Part shown: piece by piece, positions 35,963 to 44,159 of the stretch
Numbering within the stretch: position 1 is the stretch's first letter
How the letters are laid out: each line of letters starts with the position of its first letter
Assembly (NCBI RefSeq): GCF_009720745.1
Contig: NZ_WNKX01000004.1
Coordinates: 191,421-255,420, forward strand
DNA length: 64,000 nucleotides
DNA from: Massilia eburnea
GTDB lineage: Bacteria > Pseudomonadota > Gammaproteobacteria > Burkholderiales > Burkholderiaceae_D
Reading direction: 5' to 3'
Made by a program: the position numbers and the translations under genes
The notes under the pieces: generated by a model
What the model was told of the DNA's origin: nothing
Database searches by the model: none
Seen by the model: only the letters and a program-made list of their open reading frames with translations

Positions 35963-37492
35963 TTATGTGAGCCGGTTCTTGGCGAGCGGCGGGTTCTTGG
36001 CGAAGTAGCGGCGGATGCCTTTGACGATCGCGTCCGCGATCTTGTCCTGGTAGCCGTCGTCGAGCAGGCGCGCTTCTTCTTCCGGATTGGAGATGAAAGC
36101 GGTCTCGATCAGGATCGATGGGATATCCGGAGCTTTCAACACGGCGAAGCCGGCTTGTTCGACCGAACCTTTGTGCAACTGGTTGATGCCGCCGATTTCG
36201 CCCAGCACGGCCTTGCCGACCTTCATGCTGTCGTTGATCTGGGCGGTGGTGGAAAGGTCGAACAGCACGCTGGCCAGTTGCGGATCGCGGCCGGCGGCGT
36301 TGGCGCCGCCAATCAGGTCGGCCTGGTTTTCCTTGTCGGCCAGCCAACGGGCGGCGGACGAGGTCGCGCCTTTTTCAGACAGCACGAAGACCGACGAGCC
36401 GCGCGCGCTGGTTTTCACGAAGGCGTCGGCGTGGATCGATACGAACAGGTCGGCGTCGACCTTGCGCGCCTTTTCCACGCGTTTGCCGAGCGGGACGAAG
36501 TAGTCGCCGTCGCGCGTGAGCATGACGCGCATGTTCGGGTGATCTTCGATTTTGTCTTTCAGGCGCTTGGCGATGGCGAGCACGATGTCTTTTTCGCGGC
36601 TGCCGCGCGCACCCATGGCGCCGGGGTCTTCGCCGCCGTGGCCGGGATCCAGGGCAATGGTGAGCATGCGGACCATTTTTTCGGCCGCGGATTTCTGGCT
36701 TGGCTTGTGGCGCGCTGGCGCCTGGTCCGGCTCTCCAGCGCCAGGCTTGCCGCCCTGGTCGGCGAGAACGGGCGGCTGGTTGGACGCCGTGCCTGCAGGG
36801 CCGGGCGCGGTGGCGCCAGTGGAAGGCTGCCCTGCTGCGTTCTGGCCAGCCGCGACCTGGCTGCTGCCGGCGGCGGCGTTGCCGGAGGAGGCGCTCCCGG
36901 CGGGGGCACCCTGGCCGGATGCCGTCGCCTGGCCGGCCGGCGTGCCGGCGGCTGGCGGCTGCGTGATGGCGTTGCCTGCGGTGGCCGGCTTGCCGTCCTG
37001 CGACCATTCGCCTTTTTCGATCAAGGCCGCGATCGGATCGGCCGCCTTGACCGGGTACAGGTCGAAGATCAGGCGGTGCTTGTACGCGCCGACCGGCTCC
37101 AGCGTGAACACCTGCGGGGTGACTTTTTCCTTCAGATCGAACACCAGGCGCACGACGTTGGGGCGGTTCTGGCCGACCCGTACTTCCTTGATGTACGGGT
37201 CGTTCGATTCGATCTTGGCAACCAGGCTTTTCAGCGTGGAGTTCAGCACCAGGCCTTCGATGTCGACCACCAAGCGGTCAGGATCGGTCACCATGAAGTG
37301 CTTGACCTTGAGGTCAGTGTCGTTTTCCAGCGTGACGCGGGTGTAGTCTTCCGCCGGCCAGACGCGCACCGCCAGGATCTGTGCCGCCTGCGCGGACATT
37401 GGCGCGAGCACCGACAGCAGCAACGTACCGCCGGCCTTGAGCACCGTGCGGCGGCTTACAGGTTTGGAGCGAACTGGAGGCGTTGAAGGCAT
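35963..37492 (-). CDS. amiC: N-acetylmuramoyl-L-alanine amidase
   Basis: A 509-aa periplasmic amidase that cuts peptide stems from glycan during daughter-cell separation. A Tat-type signal peptide is visible (SRRTVLKAGGTLLLSVLAP...AQA), as in E. coli AmiC. The AMIN domain (about 38-150) targets the septum. A roughly 90-residue linker rich in Ala, Gly, Gln and Pro follows, then Amidase_3 (about 270-500) with zinc ligands in LDPGHGGEDPGAMG and HADAF, and the late Glu in ETAFISNPEEE. Its start lies inside the 3' end of tsaE (37-base overlap). Confidence 0.95.
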   Translation of the reverse strand: MPSTPPVRSKPVSRRTVLKAGGTLLLSVLAPMSAQAAQILAVRVWPAEDYTRVTLENDTDLKVKHFMVTDPDRLVVDIEGLVLNSTLKSLVAKIESNDPYIKEVRVGQNRPNVVRLVFDLKEKVTPQVFTLEPVGAYKHRLIFDLYPVKAADPIAALIEKGEWSQDGKPATAGNAITQPPAAGTPAGQATASGQGAPAGSASSGNAAAGSSQVAAGQNAAGQPSTGATAPGPAGTASNQPPVLADQGGKPGAGEPDQAPARHKPSQKSAAEKMVRMLTIALDPGHGGEDPGAMGARGSREKDIVLAIAKRLKDKIEDHPNMRVMLTRDGDYFVPLGKRVEKARKVDADLFVSIHADAFVKTSARGSSVFVLSEKGATSSAARWLADKENQADLIGGANAAGRDPQLASVLFDLSTTAQINDSMKVGKAVLGEIGGINQLHKGSVEQAGFAVLKAPDIPSILIETAFISNPEEEARLLDDGYQDKIADAIVKGIRRYFAKNPPLAKNRLT

Positions 37493-37941
37493 GACGTACC
37501 AAGAGCTGAAGACGGCTGCAATTCTACATCACGTCCGCTGCCGGCTACAGTGAGGAAAACATGAAGGTCGGGCGGCGGCAACACGCCATCCGCTTTCTCG
37601 GGCCACTCGACGATGCAGACGTTCTCGCCATTGAAATCTTCGCGGAAGCCGGCGTCGAGGAATTCTTCCGGGCTGCCCATGCGGTAAAGGTCGAAATGCA
37701 CGACATTGGCGGGCTTGCCGTCGACCTTCACGCGGTAGGGTTCGGACAGTGTGTAAGTCGGGCTTTTCACGGGGCCGACGTGGCCCGCCGCATGCAGCAG
37801 CGCGCGCGTCAGCGCGGTCTTGCCGGCGCCCAGGTCGCCGTGCAGGTAGATGGCCATGCCGGGCAGCAGGGCGCGCGACAGCGCCGCGCCAAGGGCGGCG
37901 GTGCCGGCTTCGTCGTGAAGATGGGATTTGAAATGCTGCAT
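37456..37941 (-). CDS. tsaE: tRNA threonylcarbamoyladenosine biosynthesis ATPase TsaE
   Basis: A 161-aa P-loop ATPase for t6A37 formation with TsaB/C/D. Walker A is HGDLGAGKTAL; further motifs are SPTYTLSEPY, VHFDLYRM and VEWPEKA. The start is set at 37941 (MQHFKSHLHDEAG); an extra 11 codons are open upstream. The C-terminal 12 codons overlap the start of amiC, a tsaE-amiC coupling also seen in E. coli and relatives. It is divergent from queG, 42 bases away, so two tRNA-modification genes share one promoter region. Confidence 0.95.
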   Translation of the reverse strand: MQHFKSHLHDEAGTAALGAALSRALLPGMAIYLHGDLGAGKTALTRALLHAAGHVGPVKSPTYTLSEPYRVKVDGKPANVVHFDLYRMGSPEEFLDAGFREDFNGENVCIVEWPEKADGVLPPPDLHVFLTVAGSGRDVELQPSSALGTSCLQRLQFAPNL

Positions 37942-37983
37942 CGAATAAAATGATGGTTTGGAATTTCCCCGCATTGTAAAGCC

Positions 37984-39081
37984 GTGTCACTCTCCCAAGC
38001 CAATTTAGACGAATTAGCCGCCAGCATCAAGGAGTGGGGGCAGGAACTCGGGTTTGCGGAAGTGCGCATCACCGACATCGACCTTTCCGCCGCCGAAGCC
38101 GGCCTGCAGGCCTGGCTCGATGCCGGCATGCACGGCGATATGGACTACATGGCAAGCCACGGCTTGAAACGGGCGCGCCCGGCGGAGCTGGTGCCCGGTA
38201 CGGTGCGGGCCATCATGGCGCGCATGAACTACCTCCCCGGCGCGGCTGATGAAGACTGGCGTGAGCGCGAAATTGCGCGCCTGGCCGATCCGACGCAGGC
38301 CGTGATCTCGGTGTATGCCCGCGGCCGCGATTACCACAAGGTGCTGCGCGCGCGGCTGCAGGCGCTGGCCGACAAGGTGAGCGCGGCCATCGGCCCTTTC
38401 GGCTACCGCGTGTTCACCGACTCGGCGCCCGTGATGGAATTGCCGCTGGCGGAAAAGTCCGGGCTGGGATGGCGCGGCAAGCATACCTTGCTGATCAACC
38501 GCAACGCCGGTTCCACCTTCTTCATGGGCGAAATCCTGGTCGACCTGCCGCTACCGGTGGACGAGCCGACCGGCGCCCACTGCGGCCAATGCACGGCCTG
38601 CATTGACGTTTGCCCGACCCAGGCCATCCTTGGTCCCGGCAAACTCGATGCGCGGCGCTGCATCGCCTACCTGACCATCGAATTGAAGGGGGCGATTCCG
38701 GAAGAACTGCGGCCCCTGGTCGGCAACCATGTCTATGGCTGCGATGATTGCCAGACCGTCTGCCCCTGGAACAAGTTCGCCCAGCGCGCCACGCTGCCGG
38801 ACTTCGACGAGCGCCATGCATTGGGCAGCGCCGGCATGATCGAGCTGTTTGCATGGACGGAGGAAGAATTCAACCGGCGCATGGAGGGCAGCCCGATCCG
38901 GCGCGTCGGCCATGAGCGCTGGCTGCGCAATATTGCGGTCGGCCTGGGCAATGCCGCGCGCATGGGCGCAAAAGGCGATCCCGCAATTCTCGCTGCACTG
39001 GAGGCGCGCCGCGGCCACCCATCGGCACTGGTGCGCGAGCACGTGCAATGGGCGATCCGGCAGCACCAGGCCAGCACTTAG
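37984..39081 (+). CDS. queG: Epoxyqueuosine reductase
   Basis: A 365-aa cobalamin- and 4Fe-4S-dependent enzyme for the last step of queuosine synthesis in tRNA. It starts at a GTG. The two ferredoxin-like cluster motifs are CGQCTACIDVCP and CDDCQTVCP. LINRNAGSTFFMGEIL and GYRVFTDSAPVMELPLAEKS are family segments, and a short HEAT-like tail ends the protein. It is divergent from tsaE. The stop overlaps the convergent CPBP protease gene by 4 bases. Confidence 0.95.
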   Translation: MSLSQANLDELAASIKEWGQELGFAEVRITDIDLSAAEAGLQAWLDAGMHGDMDYMASHGLKRARPAELVPGTVRAIMARMNYLPGAADEDWREREIARLADPTQAVISVYARGRDYHKVLRARLQALADKVSAAIGPFGYRVFTDSAPVMELPLAEKSGLGWRGKHTLLINRNAGSTFFMGEILVDLPLPVDEPTGAHCGQCTACIDVCPTQAILGPGKLDARRCIAYLTIELKGAIPEELRPLVGNHVYGCDDCQTVCPWNKFAQRATLPDFDERHALGSAGMIELFAWTEEEFNRRMEGSPIRRVGHERWLRNIAVGLGNAARMGAKGDPAILAALEARRGHPSALVREHVQWAIRQHQAST

Positions 39082-39911
39082 GCCCGTGCGCGTAGCATCC
39101 ACGCTGCCGCCGCGCCCCATGCCAGCAGGGTGATGAGCGAGCCTTCCACACCGTAAGCGCCGCCGCTAAGCCAATCCGGGCCCGACAGCTGCACATGCAG
39201 CCAGCCGCGCGCCGCATGGCCCGACACCGGCACGCCCATCACGCCATCGAACAGGTAATTCCATGCGAAGTGCATGCCGACCGGCAGCCACAGATTGCGC
39301 GTCAGCAGCCACCCTGCGCACAGGCCAAGCCCGGCGACGCCGGTATTCAGCACGGCCAGCGCGGTGACGTGCTCGTTGGACAGGTGGGCCACCGCAAACA
39401 GCAGCACGTTGACCAGCAGCGACGTCAATGTGCCCCAGCGCGCCTCGATAATCCGGAACAGCACGGCGCGGAACAGCAGTTCTTCCATCACCGCCACCAT
39501 GACCTGCTCGGACAGCGGCTTGAAGGCCGCGCCCACATTTCCTCCTCCCGCAATCGTCAGCGAACCCGCTGCCGCCAGGATGGCAACCACCGACACGCTG
39601 ATCGCCGTCCCGATGCCGAGGCCGCGCAGCAGGCCGGGCAAGGCGCCGCGCAGTTCGATTTCGGAGGCTGCGCGCTGCTCGAAGCGGCGTACAAAGAAGC
39701 GGTAGCCGCCCAGGCTTAGCGCAGCGGCAAGCAGGTGGTGCCAGACGATACGCGCCTCCGCCGGCACCAGTTTCTGGGCCAGCAGCATGGCGAGGATAAA
39801 AGGCCCCATGACGCAGGCAATGCCGGCGATGACGCGCACGAAAGTATTGCGGGCCAGGCGCGTACGCCATGGCAGGGACGGGGACAGTGGGGCAGGCATG
39901 GCTTGTTGCAT
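39078..39911 (-). CDS. CPBP-family intramembrane metalloprotease
   Basis: A 277-aa polytopic membrane protein with about seven hydrophobic segments. CPBP/Abi motifs: MEELLFRAVLFR (EExxxR), VAHLSNE and MHFAWNYLFDG (HxxxN/D). Family members cleave membrane-bound substrates or process bacteriocin or prenyl-type signals. The start at 39911 has AAGGAG 8 bases upstream and lies 4 bases after the MarR stop codon, so the two are one operon. The substrate is unknown. Confidence 0.88.
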   Translation of the reverse strand: MQQAMPAPLSPSLPWRTRLARNTFVRVIAGIACVMGPFILAMLLAQKLVPAEARIVWHHLLAAALSLGGYRFFVRRFEQRAASEIELRGALPGLLRGLGIGTAISVSVVAILAAAGSLTIAGGGNVGAAFKPLSEQVMVAVMEELLFRAVLFRIIEARWGTLTSLLVNVLLFAVAHLSNEHVTALAVLNTGVAGLGLCAGWLLTRNLWLPVGMHFAWNYLFDGVMGVPVSGHAARGWLHVQLSGPDWLSGGAYGVEGSLITLLAWGAAAAWMLRARA

Positions 39912-39915
39912 TGAT

Positions 39916-40371
39916 CTACTCCTTGGCATCGCGAATACGTTGACTGAATGAGCGCTGCTCCAGTGCCGCAATGGCATGGGCCAGCGTTTCGGACAGGGGA
40001 TAAGGCAGGTCGGCATCCAGGGAATTGGCTGCCGCCGAGGTGGCGCGCCAGCATGCTTGCAGTTGCGGCAGCAGGCGTTCGCCCTGTGCGCTCAGGCGCA
40101 GCAGCTTCTGGCGCGCATCGGTGGGACCGGGCTGGGCTACCAGCCAGCCTTCCTTCAGCATCAGGGCCACGGTCTGCGTGGCGGCAGGCTGCGAGATGCC
40201 AGCGCTTTCAGCGATCTGGCTGACGCTGTGCGGCTGGCCGCCGGCCAGCGCCCGCATCACGGGCGTGTAGCGCGGGCGGTAATCGAGGCCGGCGTCGGCG
40301 TACGACTGCTGCACGGCGCCGTCCAGCAGTTCGATCAAATGGCGCAATTGGGTTCCGAGTCCTTGCTTCAT
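39916..40371 (-). CDS. MarR-family transcriptional regulator
   Basis: A 151-aa winged-helix regulator. The HTH is VSQIAESAGISQPAATQTVA and the wing LVAQPGPTDARQKLLRLS, both MarR hallmarks. It precedes the CPBP protease gene by 4 bases and so probably autoregulates that pair; the region just upstream holds ATATCACACGTATAAGG, with a possible promoter. The ligand is unknown. Confidence 0.9.
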   Translation of the reverse strand: MKQGLGTQLRHLIELLDGAVQQSYADAGLDYRPRYTPVMRALAGGQPHSVSQIAESAGISQPAATQTVALMLKEGWLVAQPGPTDARQKLLRLSAQGERLLPQLQACWRATSAAANSLDADLPYPLSETLAHAIAALEQRSFSQRIRDAKE

Positions 40372-40409
40372 GGACCCAGAATATCACACGTATAAGGACT
40401 TATGTATTT

Positions 40410-40997
40410 TTATTTTAGCAATCCCGCCAGTTCGACTGCGGTCTTGACCTGCATCTTGTCGAAGATATGGGCGCGGTGCACTTCCACCGTGCGCATGGAG
40501 ATGCCCAGTTCATCGGCCACCACCTTGTTCATCTTGCCGGCCAGGATCAGGTCCAGCACTTCGCGCTCGCGCGTGGAGAGGGTCGCCAGGCGCGCCTGCA
40601 CGGCTGCCTTGCCGCTGGCCAGGCGCGAGGCCGCCAAGCCTTCCTGCACGCGATCCATCAGCTGGTTGTCGTTGAAGGGTTTTTCGCAGAAATCGAAGGC
40701 GCCGCGCTTGAGCGTGTCGACCGCCATCGGCACGTCGCCGTGGCCGGTCAGGAAGATCACGGGCAGGCGCGCCGTCAGCCCGCGTGCGGCCAGCTGGTCG
40801 AATACTGCTATGCCGTTGATGTCGGGCATACGCACGTCGAGCAGCACGCAATCGCCTTCCGGATCGAAGGCGCAGCTTTGCGCGAAAGCGAGAAAGGCGG
40901 CTGCGCTGTCGTAGGCGGTGGCGGCGATGCCGCGCGAGGACGCGAGCCAGGACAGGGCGTCGCGCACCACGGCTTCATCGTCAACGATATGTAGCAT
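40410..40997 (-). CDS. dctR: Response regulator, DctR/FixJ type
   Basis: A 195-aa regulator: receiver domain (about 1-115) with acidic residues DDE near 6-8, phospho-acceptor Asp in VLLDVRMPDI, Thr in LTGHGD and Lys in EKPF; then a LuxR/NarL-type HTH (LSTREREVLDLILAGKMNKVV). It lies 21 bases downstream of its sensor kinase gene. Position next to TRAP genes and FixJ-type architecture match DctR of Rhodobacter-like DctSR systems, which activate dctPQM on C4-dicarboxylates. Confidence 0.88.
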   Translation of the reverse strand: MLHIVDDEAVVRDALSWLASSRGIAATAYDSAAAFLAFAQSCAFDPEGDCVLLDVRMPDINGIAVFDQLAARGLTARLPVIFLTGHGDVPMAVDTLKRGAFDFCEKPFNDNQLMDRVQEGLAASRLASGKAAVQARLATLSTREREVLDLILAGKMNKVVADELGISMRTVEVHRAHIFDKMQVKTAVELAGLLK

Positions 40998-41018
40998 TCT
41001 TGGGGTCTCCCTTATTAG

Positions 41019-42989
41019 TCAGCCCGCAACCGGCAGCGTGAATGTGAATATGGTACCGCCTTGCGGGTTGTCGCGGTGCGAGAGTGTACCGCCGTGGAAC
41101 TCGATCGCGGTGCGGCAGATATTCAAGCCCATGCCCATGCCTTCGGCTTTGGTGGAGAAGAAAGGCGAGAACAGGCGCTCAGCCACGTCTGGCGGAATGC
41201 CGTGGCCGTTGTCGATCACCTGCACCACTACCATGGCAGCCGCCGGGTCGTGATGGGCCACTACGCGCAGCACGCGTTTCAAGGGCTGCACATCGGCCAT
41301 GGCTTCGATGCCGTTGCGGGTCAGGTTCAGCAGCACCTGCTCGATCAGCATGCGGTCGGCGCGCACCAGCGGCAGCGCTTCGGGCAGTTCGACTTGCAGT
41401 GAGACCTGGTGCTGGCGCGCCTGCAGTTCGATCAGCACCAGTATGCTGTCCAGCATGGTCTGCAGCGCGATGTCCTGCCGCTGCGATTCGCGGTTCTTTA
41501 CAAACTGGTGCACGCTGCGGATGATCTGTCCGGCGCGCTGGGCCTGGGCGCAAGCCTGTTCCAGCGGCGCCTTCAGGGTGCTGATGTCGCCGCCGCGCGC
41601 CAGCACGTTCAGGGCGCCGGTGGTGTAGCTGGAAATGGCGGCCAGCGGCTGGTTCAGTTCATGCGCCAGCGTGGAAGCGATTTCTCCCATGGTGGCAAGG
41701 CGCGCGCTGGCCTGCAGCTTTTCCTGGTGCTGGCGGTTCAGTTCCTCCATGCGCTTGCGGTCGGAGATGTCGAGGATGGAGCCCATATAGCCCGTATGGT
41801 TTCCGGCCTGGTCCACCAGCGGCGCTTCGAACACCAGCACCGGAAGGCGGGTGCCATCCGGGCGCTGGAACAGGGTTTCGAATTGCGGCGTGACGGAACC
41901 GGCCAGCACGTTGGCCAGGCGGTCCTGGTATTCCTGCATCACGTCCGGCGCCCAGTAGGGCATGGGCGGGGAGCGGCCGATCAGTTCTTCCGCGGTATAG
42001 CCCACCATCTGGCAGAAGGCAGGGTTGACGTAGGTGATGCGTCCTTCCAGGTCGCGCGCGCGCAGGCCGGTCACCAGGGAATTCTCCATCGCCGTGCGGA
42101 AGGTCATTTGCTGGCGCAGTTCGCCCTCGGCAGCCAGGCGGCGCGAGATATGGCTCCACAGCGCGAAAAGGCTCCATAGCAGGGCCAATGACAGTGCGAT
42201 GACCGAACCGACCAGCAGGTTGGGCAGCAGCTTCGGCTCGCTTTTCACGCTGTCCGTCATGAGGGTGATGGTCGCACCGGGCAGGTCGAGCGCGCGCTTG
42301 TGGGTGTAGACGCCGTGGCCTGGGCCGGCCGAACTGCGGCGCGCCAGCACCTTGTCGTCCCGGTCCAGAAGGCTGATCTGGTTATCCTGCGCGAACCACC
42401 AGGGCACCATCTCGTCGAGCAGGCTGCTGAGCTGGAACGTCGCCACCAGGCTGCCCAGCCACTCGTTGCCGCGGTAGATGGGGAAGTGCAGGTCCATCTT
42501 CAGGGCCTGGCTGGCGGCGCCGGGTTCGGGTTCTGCGTAGACCGGCATGCGGCTGCGGCGCGCACGGTCCTCGGCCGCCAGCGAGGCCGGCCCCAGCGCG
42601 GCTTGGGCGCCGGGCGCTTCACCGTCGCTCGCCACCACGATGCGTCCTTCCGGATCGACCTGCACCACGCTTTTCAACTCGGCGCCATTTTTCAGCATGC
42701 GGCCCATGCGTTGCTGCACGTCGGCGGGCGTCGGGTGGCCGGTGGCGATTTCATTGGCCAGGCCGCGCAGGCTTTCTTCGTGGCGGCCAAGCTGGAAACG
42801 GATCGATTGCTCAACCCACAGCGTGTCGGCGATCAGCTGCTCCTGCCGCTCATTGCTCTCCAGCTGGCGTGCCTGCCAGGGCAGCCAGATCAGGATGGCC
42901 AGGAAGAACAGCACGAGCACCATTGGCAGCAGCCAGCGCACGGAGACAGGCAGGGGCAGGTGCTTGGCAATGGAGGCGGATTTTGGCAT
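41019..42989 (-). CDS. dctS: PAS-domain sensor histidine kinase, DctS type
   Basis: A 656-aa membrane kinase: TM1 about 16-36, a long periplasmic sensing region (about 37-255), TM2 about 256-278, a PAS domain (about 300-410, containing EGRITYVNPAFCQMVGYTAE), then HisKA with LAHELNQPLAAISSYT and a HATPase with DNGHGI and GMGMGLNICR. The ELNQPLAA H-box is typical of DctS/FixL-like kinases. It is divergent from dctP and followed by its response regulator, so it probably senses C4-dicarboxylates. Confidence 0.9.
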   Translation of the reverse strand: MPKSASIAKHLPLPVSVRWLLPMVLVLFFLAILIWLPWQARQLESNERQEQLIADTLWVEQSIRFQLGRHEESLRGLANEIATGHPTPADVQQRMGRMLKNGAELKSVVQVDPEGRIVVASDGEAPGAQAALGPASLAAEDRARRSRMPVYAEPEPGAASQALKMDLHFPIYRGNEWLGSLVATFQLSSLLDEMVPWWFAQDNQISLLDRDDKVLARRSSAGPGHGVYTHKRALDLPGATITLMTDSVKSEPKLLPNLLVGSVIALSLALLWSLFALWSHISRRLAAEGELRQQMTFRTAMENSLVTGLRARDLEGRITYVNPAFCQMVGYTAEELIGRSPPMPYWAPDVMQEYQDRLANVLAGSVTPQFETLFQRPDGTRLPVLVFEAPLVDQAGNHTGYMGSILDISDRKRMEELNRQHQEKLQASARLATMGEIASTLAHELNQPLAAISSYTTGALNVLARGGDISTLKAPLEQACAQAQRAGQIIRSVHQFVKNRESQRQDIALQTMLDSILVLIELQARQHQVSLQVELPEALPLVRADRMLIEQVLLNLTRNGIEAMADVQPLKRVLRVVAHHDPAAAMVVVQVIDNGHGIPPDVAERLFSPFFSTKAEGMGMGLNICRTAIEFHGGTLSHRDNPQGGTIFTFTLPVAG

Positions 42990-43021
42990 GGTCCGAGGTT
43001 AGCGGATTCTGAGGCAAGGCA

Positions 43022-43054
43022 TATTGTGGATAACCACAGTTGTAAGACACAATA
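43022..43054. promoter_or_regulatory. Nested inverted repeats in the dctS-dctP intergenic region
   Basis: TATTGTG (43022-43028) pairs with CACAATA (43048-43054), and inside it TGTGG-ATAA-CCACA (43025-43038) forms a second palindrome. The element is between the divergent dctS and dctP start codons, the expected place for a DctR binding site. Function is inferred from position and symmetry. Confidence 0.5.
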
Positions 43055-43110
43055 GCCTTTAGCAAAATTTAATGGTAAGAATGATAATCCAATCTTTTCT
43101 GGGAGACACC

Positions 43111-44103
43111 ATGAAGCTGAAGTCCGTCCTGATCGCGCTGAGCGCGGCCGCCTGCGTTACCTCCACTGCCTGGGCCCAGGCGCCCATCGTGATCAAATTC
43201 AGCCACGTGGTGGCGACCGATACGCCGAAAGGCCAGGCCGCGGAACGCTTCAAGCAGCTGGCGGAAAAGGCCACCAACGGCCGCGTCAAGATCGAAGTCT
43301 ATCCGAACAGCCAGCTGTATAAGGACAAGGAAGAAATGGAAGCGCTGCAGCTGGGCGCAGTGCAGATGCTGGCGCCGTCGCTGGCCAAGTTTGGCCCGCT
43401 CGGCGTGAAGGAATTCGAAGTCTTTGACCTGCCGTATATTTTCCCGAACAAGACCGCCCTGTATAACGTGACCGAAGGTCCGATCGGCAAGGGCTTGCTG
43501 AAAAAGCTGGAAGGCAAGGGCATTACCGGCCTGGCATACTGGGATAACGGTTTCAAGATCATGTCGGCCAATAAGCCCTTAAGGGTGCCGGCTGATTTCA
43601 AAGGCCTGAAGATGCGCATCCAGTCCTCCAAGGTGCTCGATGCGCAGATGCGCGCGCTGGGCGCCAACCCCCAAGTGCTGGCGTTCTCCGAGGTGTACCA
43701 GGCGCTGCAAACCGGCGTGGTGGACGGCACCGAGAATCCGCCGTCCAATATGTACACCCAGAAGATGCATGAGGTGCAGAAGAACCTGACCGTGTCCAAC
43801 CACGGTTACCTGGGCTATGCGGTGATCGTGAACAAGAAGTTCTGGGACGGCCTGCCGGCCGATATCCGCACCGCGCTCGAAGGCGCGATGAAGGAAGCGA
43901 CCACGTATGAGAAGGCGATTGCGCAGCGCGATAACGATATGGCGCTGGATGCGATCAAGAAGGCCGGCAAGACCCAGGTCTACAACCTGAGCGCGCAGGA
44001 ACAGGCGGAATGGCGCAAGGTGCTGATGCCGGTGCAGAAGCAGATGGAAGACCGCATCGGCAAGGACCTGATCACGGCCATCAATAAGGAAACTTCGAAG
44101 TAA
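43111..44103 (+). CDS. dctP: TRAP transporter solute-binding protein DctP
   Basis: A 330-aa periplasmic binding protein for C4-dicarboxylates (malate, succinate, fumarate by analogy). A signal peptide (about 1-26, ending STAWAQ) is followed by IVIKFSHVVATDTPKGQAAE; the family Arg is in LKMRIQSSKV, and QTGVVDGTENPPSNMYTQK is a DctP hallmark. The ATG at 43111 has GGGAG upstream; earlier ATGs in the frame are rejected. It is transcribed away from dctS and towards dctM, so the binding protein is on the opposite strand from its membrane partners. Confidence 0.94.
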   Translation: MKLKSVLIALSAAACVTSTAWAQAPIVIKFSHVVATDTPKGQAAERFKQLAEKATNGRVKIEVYPNSQLYKDKEEMEALQLGAVQMLAPSLAKFGPLGVKEFEVFDLPYIFPNKTALYNVTEGPIGKGLLKKLEGKGITGLAYWDNGFKIMSANKPLRVPADFKGLKMRIQSSKVLDAQMRALGANPQVLAFSEVYQALQTGVVDGTENPPSNMYTQKMHEVQKNLTVSNHGYLGYAVIVNKKFWDGLPADIRTALEGAMKEATTYEKAIAQRDNDMALDAIKKAGKTQVYNLSAQEQAEWRKVLMPVQKQMEDRIGKDLITAINKETSK

Positions 44104-44155
44104 AACCCGGTAAACCTGGGTCAGACCCTTGGGTCTGACCCGGCACTACCGGGTT
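44104..44155. terminator. Bidirectional double-stem palindrome between dctP and dctM
   Basis: An inner stem GGGTCAGACCC-TT-GGGTCTGACCC (44118-44141) sits inside an outer stem AACCCGGTA (44104-44112) / TACCGGGTT (44147-44155). It begins directly after the dctP stop codon and ends just before the dctM stop, so it can stop transcription from both sides. It carries the GGGTCAG core seen in other intergenic palindromes of the window. Confidence 0.8.
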
Positions 44156-44159
44156 CAGG

